DNA of 64,000 bases, from positions 325,828,297-325,892,296 of the forward strand of contig CM066040.1 in assembly GCA_033557465.1 (NCBI GenBank), given 5' to 3'. The position numbers and the translations under genes were made by a program. A model generated the notes under the pieces. It saw nothing but the letters and a program-made list of their open reading frames with translations. It searched no databases and was not told the DNA's origin. This DNA is from Ichthyophis bannanicus. Lineage: Eukaryota; Chordata; Amphibia; Gymnophiona; Ichthyophiidae. How positions within the stretch are numbered: position 1 is the first letter of the stretch; each line of letters starts with the position of its first letter. Below, piece after piece: positions 62,358-64,000 of the stretch.

Positions 62358-62358
62358 G

Positions 62359-63665
62359 CTAAAAACCTCCAATCTAGCCAGCAAAGATCCAAACTCATAT
62401 CAGCCTATCTCTAACCTACCATTTTTGACTAAGGTGCTGAAAAGGTGGTCCTCCCCACCAGCATGGCATCAAGCCCAACCATTGTGTAGAGACACTCTTC
62501 ACCTCACTGCTTGACAACCTAATAACTGGCTTAGACAATCCAAAAAAAGGTTTTATACTTATATTGACATAGTGGCAGCCTTTGACTCAATAAGCTACCT
62601 CACCCTTTTATAATGTCTACAGGAAACAAGTGTTCATGGAGCCACTCTGCAATGGTTTTCTTCCTATCTAACACATAGAAAACTACAAGTAAGATATGGA
62701 GTACACCAATCGAGACCAATTAACCAACATTAAGGAATCTCTCAAAGATCAGCGCTCTCTGCATTACTCTTCAACATATACCTGCAACCACTATGCAAAA
62801 TAATAAATGAATACAATATCCAGTACAGAATATACTGTATGCTGATGCTATCAAGGTCTTTGTTCCTTTTAATACAATGCAACCAGAATATTTAAAGATA
62901 ATACACTGCCTTGAAGCTATGGCAAACTGGCTCCACAATCATAACCTCTCTATAAACTACCAGAAATCTGATGCTCTCTTCATAATAGGAGCACATCCAT
63001 CACTCCACCAAGACCCTAAAGATTCTTCATAATGACATAGAAGTCAAGAGTGAGGTGAAATACCTAGGGGTGTACCTAGACCAAAATCTAAGTTTCCAAT
63101 CACATATAAACAAAAAAAAAAAAAATCAGCCCATCACAAATTAAGAATAATTCAAAACTCAAACTCTAACTCAAAGACAACAACTTTAGGACAGTTTGTC
63201 AAGCCATAATTATGCCCATAATGGACTACTGTATCATAATATATCAAGGTCTCCCAAAACTCACCATCCATCTGCTACAATTGGTCCAAAACACAGCAGC
63301 ATGAATAATCTCAGGAACTACAAGAAACAGTCACGTTACGTCAACCCTAAATCAGCTGCATTGGTTACTTGTACCTACCCACTCCAAATAGAAAGCACTG
63401 CTCACCATCTTTAAAATCACCCACCATCAAGCCCCTAATCACCCTTCAATAAGGATCCAGAAAGGCGACCTCAATGAACATCTAACAAAAACTTACTAAT
63501 CATTCCAAACACCAAAACAAAAGCCAAACAAGCTACATGCAACAGGGAATTTTCATTATATACTCCTACACTCTGGAATGCATGCCTTGACAGCATAAGA
63601 GCCATTGAAGACCTGCGCAACTTCAGAAAAGCAATCAAAACATTCCTCTTTTCGAACATTATGGT
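62359..63665 (+). pseudogene. L2 reverse transcriptase, end of the long interrupted L2
   Basis: Readable blocks are ASKDPNSYQPISNLPFLTKV, then with stops a DIVAAFDSISYLTLL block, TLQWFSSYLTHRKLQVRYG, ALSALLFNIYLQPLC, a decayed catalytic box near 62840 (IYCMLMLSR instead of YADD), VKYLGVYLDQNLSFQSHI, and WTTVS*YIKVSQN with LLQLVQNTAA-like sequence. It ends near 63665 with a RNFRKAIKTFLFSNIM-like end. Many frameshifts: an old copy. Confidence 0.82.
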
Positions 63666-63800
63666 CATCATAAATGAAACTCCTCACCGGGATATGCCAC
63701 AGCTGTTTCACTCTCCTTACGCCCTCACTATCCTAACTTGTCCAAGTATGTTCCTCCCTCTTGCCCATTTCCAGCACAATTTACTTATTTATTTCACTAT
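63666..63800. other. Unassigned junction
   Basis: Probably L2 3' UTR; no A-rich tail is clear before the next element. Confidence 0.35.
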
Positions 63801-63804
63801 AGCT

Positions 63805-64000
63805 AATGAGCTCTGCACAATCAACCTTTTCTATCGGGCACCCTCCCCCTCACCAGATGATCTTCCAACTATAATTGAGCAGGCATGTACCACATCCACC
63901 TCACGCTCACCAAGTTGGCTAATCGGTGACTTCAATCTCCCATCTCTTCAAGACAGCCACTCAGCAGCATTCCTTGATGCCCTGGAGGACCTAGGTTACA
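63805..64000 (+). pseudogene. L2 endonuclease fragment running off the window end
   Basis: The frame reads NELCTINLFYRAPSPSPDDL, PTIIEQA, SRSPSWLIGDFNLPSLQDSH (GDFN box) and SAAFLDALEDLGY, matching SICLIYRAP..ILGDVNLPSLQ of 60725-62357. It is open to the last base. Whether it belongs to the preceding L2 or to a new copy cannot be seen. Confidence 0.8.

Larger units (their letters stand above)
59000..62358 (-). mobile_element. L2 LINE, 3.36 kb, with CTAAAA target-site duplication
   Basis: The tail TTTATTTATTTATTTATTTA and the stem-loop ACCGCCTTTCACCGGGTCAA..AGCGGT lie at the left end. CTAAAA precedes it (58994-58999) and follows it (62359-62364). Deleting the insert restores one host L2 reading frame, TIRPILK-TSNLASKDPNSYQP. 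It is nearly complete: the endonuclease is open and the reverse transcriptase has only one or two breaks. It is one of the youngest L2 insertions here. Confidence 0.93.

Overview
This 64-kb window is eukaryotic, almost certainly vertebrate, non-genic DNA built nearly entirely from retrotransposons. I found no host protein-coding gene, rRNA or functional tRNA gene. The resident families are CR1-clade LINEs (octamer 3' tails, endonuclease plus FADD-type reverse transcriptase, esterase-type ORF1), several L2-clade LINE lineages, two DIRS-type tyrosine-recombinase retrotransposons, tRNA-derived SINEs and a few TIR elements. Abundant CR1, L2 and DIRS together with little recognisable Gypsy or ERV material suggests a large-genome amphibian, perhaps a caecilian. 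That is inference; lungfish and reptiles are not excluded.

Layout: 1-1220 is an L2 3' end split by a GC-rich Harbinger-like element. 1221-1731 is a CR1 3' end. 1732-13817 is one decayed CR1 opened by a chain of insertions: a SINE in the CR1, DIRS element A in the SINE, an L2 in DIRS A, plus a second TIR element. 13818-16517 is a second CR1 subfamily interrupted by an LTR-like block. 16898-18147 is a TIR element with internal tandem repeats. 18349-21405 is an antisense CR1 carrying a sense CR1 3' end, which makes a long inverted repeat. 21406-26460 is mostly unassigned, with a second GC-rich element and a short foldback element. 26461-32832 is DIRS element B, invaded by an L2 and by two nested CR1 3' ends. 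33105-37330 is an L2 with a hydrophobic leader and an NPGP motif, invaded by an L2 tail and a CR1 3' end. 37331-40304 is unassigned.

40305-52890 is a second copy of that L2 lineage. It holds the best preserved CR1 of the window (41192-47803; ORF1 with an SGNH-esterase signature and ORF2), which itself carries a 582-codon L2 reverse transcriptase fragment; another L2 lies in the host L2. 52990-54885 is a decayed CR1. 54886-63665 is an L2 (+) interrupted by at least five insertions, including a 3.4-kb L2 with a clean CTAAAA target duplication. The last 200 bases open another L2 endonuclease.

How the parts relate: CR1 and L2 copies supply endonuclease and reverse transcriptase, and the SINEs carry 3' tails resembling L2 tails, so an L2 probably moved them. 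The DIRS copies keep their terminal and internal complementary repeats, but their recombinase signature positions are damaged. Nesting gives a relative chronology: the old CR1 hosts are most decayed and the innermost L2 and CR1 copies keep the longest reading frames.
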